Shown: in pieces, positions 5,263 through 6,379 of the stretch
Layout of the letters: every line of letters starts with the position of its first letter
How positions within the stretch are numbered: the first letter of the stretch is position 1
Origin: JBGTCY01 sp041748615
GTDB lineage: Bacteria; Bacteroidota; Bacteroidia; Chitinophagales; CAIOSU01
Reading direction: 5' to 3'
DNA length: 6,379 nucleotides
NCBI GenBank assembly: GCA_041748615.1
Contig: JBGTCY010000297.1
Location: 1-6,379, forward strand
Made by a program: the position numbers and the translations under genes
The notes under the pieces: model-generated
Database searches by the model: none
Told to the model about the DNA's origin: nothing
Seen by the model: only the letters and a program-made list of their open reading frames with translations

Positions 5263-6379
5263 TTATCTATCTCTCACCTGCCCGTCCCCCTCAATCACCC
5301 ACTTATAGCTGGTCAGTTCCTCCAATGCCATCGGTCCGCGGGCGTGAAGTTTTTGGGTACTGATGCCGATTTCAGCGCCCAGTCCGAATTGAGCGCCATC
5401 GGTAAACGCGGTGGAAGTGTTGGCATACACGGCTGCCGCATCCACGCTTTTCAGAAATTTATTGAGCGCGTTTTTATCTTCCGCGATAATCGCTTCGCTG
5501 TGCTGTGAGCTGTACTGCGCGATATGTTCCAGCGCTTCGTCTATGTCGGCAACGGTTTTCACGGACATTTTCATGGAAAGAAATTCGGTTCCGAAACTCG
5601 TTGCATCGGCTGGATGTAATAAGTGTTTTGGATAAACCGACTCTAATGTTCTAAATGCTTTTTCATCGGCAAAAATCTCCACGCCTTTTATTGCCAGTGG
5701 TTCAGCGATAGCGGGCAGGTCACTCAGTCTTTTTTCATGAATAATCAGGCAATCCAATGCGTTGCAGACGCTCACCCTGCGTGTTTTTGCATTGTCAATA
5801 ATCGCGATGCCTTTTTTCAAATCCGCGCTCTTGTCAAAATAAGTATGCACGATTCCCGCACCCGTTTCAATCACCGGCACTTTCGCATGTTCGCGCACGA
5901 AATTGATAAGTTGTTGACTGCCGCGCGGGATAACAATGTCCACGAACCCGGTGGCGTTCAGCAGGGCATCAGTCGCTTCCCGTTCAGGCGGCATGAGATA
6001 GACAATCTCCGTTGGCAACCCGTTTTGTTCGAGTACACGCGTGATGATAGTGGCAATGGCTTTATTGGAAAATTCCGCATCGCGACTGCCTTTCAGGATG
6101 CAGGCGTTACCTGATTTCAGGCACAATGAAAAAACATCAAACGTCACGTTGGGGCGCGACTCATAGATGATGCCGATGACGCCTAACGGCACGCTCACTT
6201 TTTTTACTTTCAACCCGTTCGGTAAAGTTTTTTCCATCAAAATTTTTCCCACGGGATAATTCAGCGAAGCGACATTGCGCATATCCTCCGCGATGTTTTT
6301 AATGCGTTCGGGCGTGAGCATGAGCCGATCATACTTGGGGTCATCCGGGTTCATGCGGGCGAGGTCTTTCTTATTTCCC
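5263..6379 (-). CDS. proA: Gamma-glutamyl phosphate reductase (glutamate-5-semialdehyde dehydrogenase), 5'-truncated
   Basis: This enzyme catalyses the second step of proline synthesis: NADPH-dependent reduction of glutamyl-5-phosphate to glutamate-5-semialdehyde, in the cytosol, after ProB. It belongs to the aldehyde dehydrogenase superfamily. The frame is open to the window edge: before the Met codon at 6354 it reads NKKDLAR, continuing the family pattern DLARMxPxxPKYDRLxLTPERI, so that Met is internal and about 40-50 N-terminal residues are missing. Numbering from it, the visible landmarks are PLGVIGIIYESRPNVT (56-71), LKGSRDAEFSN (87-97), the nucleophile Cys197 in RRVSVCNALDCL, and the C-terminal HARGPMALEELTSYKW (337-352). 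All are intact, so the gene looks functional. Whether proB is next to it cannot be seen. Confidence 0.96.
   Translation of the reverse strand, partial: GNKKDLARMNPDDPKYDRLMLTPERIKNIAEDMRNVASLNYPVGKILMEKTLPNGLKVKKVSVPLGVIGIIYESRPNVTFDVFSLCLKSGNACILKGSRDAEFSNKAIATIITRVLEQNGLPTEIVYLMPPEREATDALLNATGFVDIVIPRGSQQLINFVREHAKVPVIETGAGIVHTYFDKSADLKKGIAIIDNAKTRRVSVCNALDCLIIHEKRLSDLPAIAEPLAIKGVEIFADEKAFRTLESVYPKHLLHPADATSFGTEFLSMKMSVKTVADIDEALEHIAQYSSQHSEAIIAEDKNALNKFLKSVDAAAVYANTSTAFTDGAQFGLGAEIGISTQKLHARGPMALEELTSYKWVIEGDGQVRDR

Overview
The window looks like ordinary chromosome from a member of the Bacteroidota, probably near Chitinophagales or Sphingobacteriales (an inference). Three features point there. 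The first protein ends in a type IX secretion (T9SS) type A sorting domain. A TAnnTTTG-type -7 element lies just upstream of the tRNA gene. The start codons lack clear Shine-Dalgarno sequences and follow A/T-rich leaders. Bacterial phenylalanine hydroxylase is also common in the group.

Layout from left to right: (1) 1-2037 (+) is the 3' part of a secreted CocE/NonD-type (peptidase S15 family) alpha/beta hydrolase, cut by the window edge. (2) 2061-2092 is a strong intrinsic terminator shared with the convergent gene phhA. (3) 2091-2801 (-) is phenylalanine 4-monooxygenase. (4) 2826-3274 has no intact gene. It holds a G/T-biased direct repeat, a cluster of REP-like inverted repeats with ACCGTT/AACGGT cores, and a 15-codon decayed C-terminal coding scrap. 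(5) 3275-3350 (-) is tRNA-Lys(CTT) with encoded CCA, preceded by a good -7 box and an array of 16-bp tandem repeats. (6) 3487-4287 (-) is a SpoU/TrmH-family 2'-O-RNA methyltransferase. It diverges from (7) 4355-5257 (+), a COG1092-type class I SAM-dependent RNA methyltransferase. The 67-bp gap between them is largely filled by two palindromes. (8) 5263-6379 (-) is proA, gamma-glutamyl phosphate reductase, lacking its N-terminus at the window edge.

The genes do not form one pathway. They are unlinked housekeeping functions: phenylalanine to tyrosine conversion, lysine tRNA, RNA modification and proline synthesis, plus one exported hydrolase. The divergent methyltransferase pair is the only functionally coherent neighbourhood. 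I see no defence, phage or mobile system that is intact. The least explained sequence is the 449-bp gene-free stretch between phhA and tRNA-Lys, which looks like a landing place for small repeats and degraded coding sequence.
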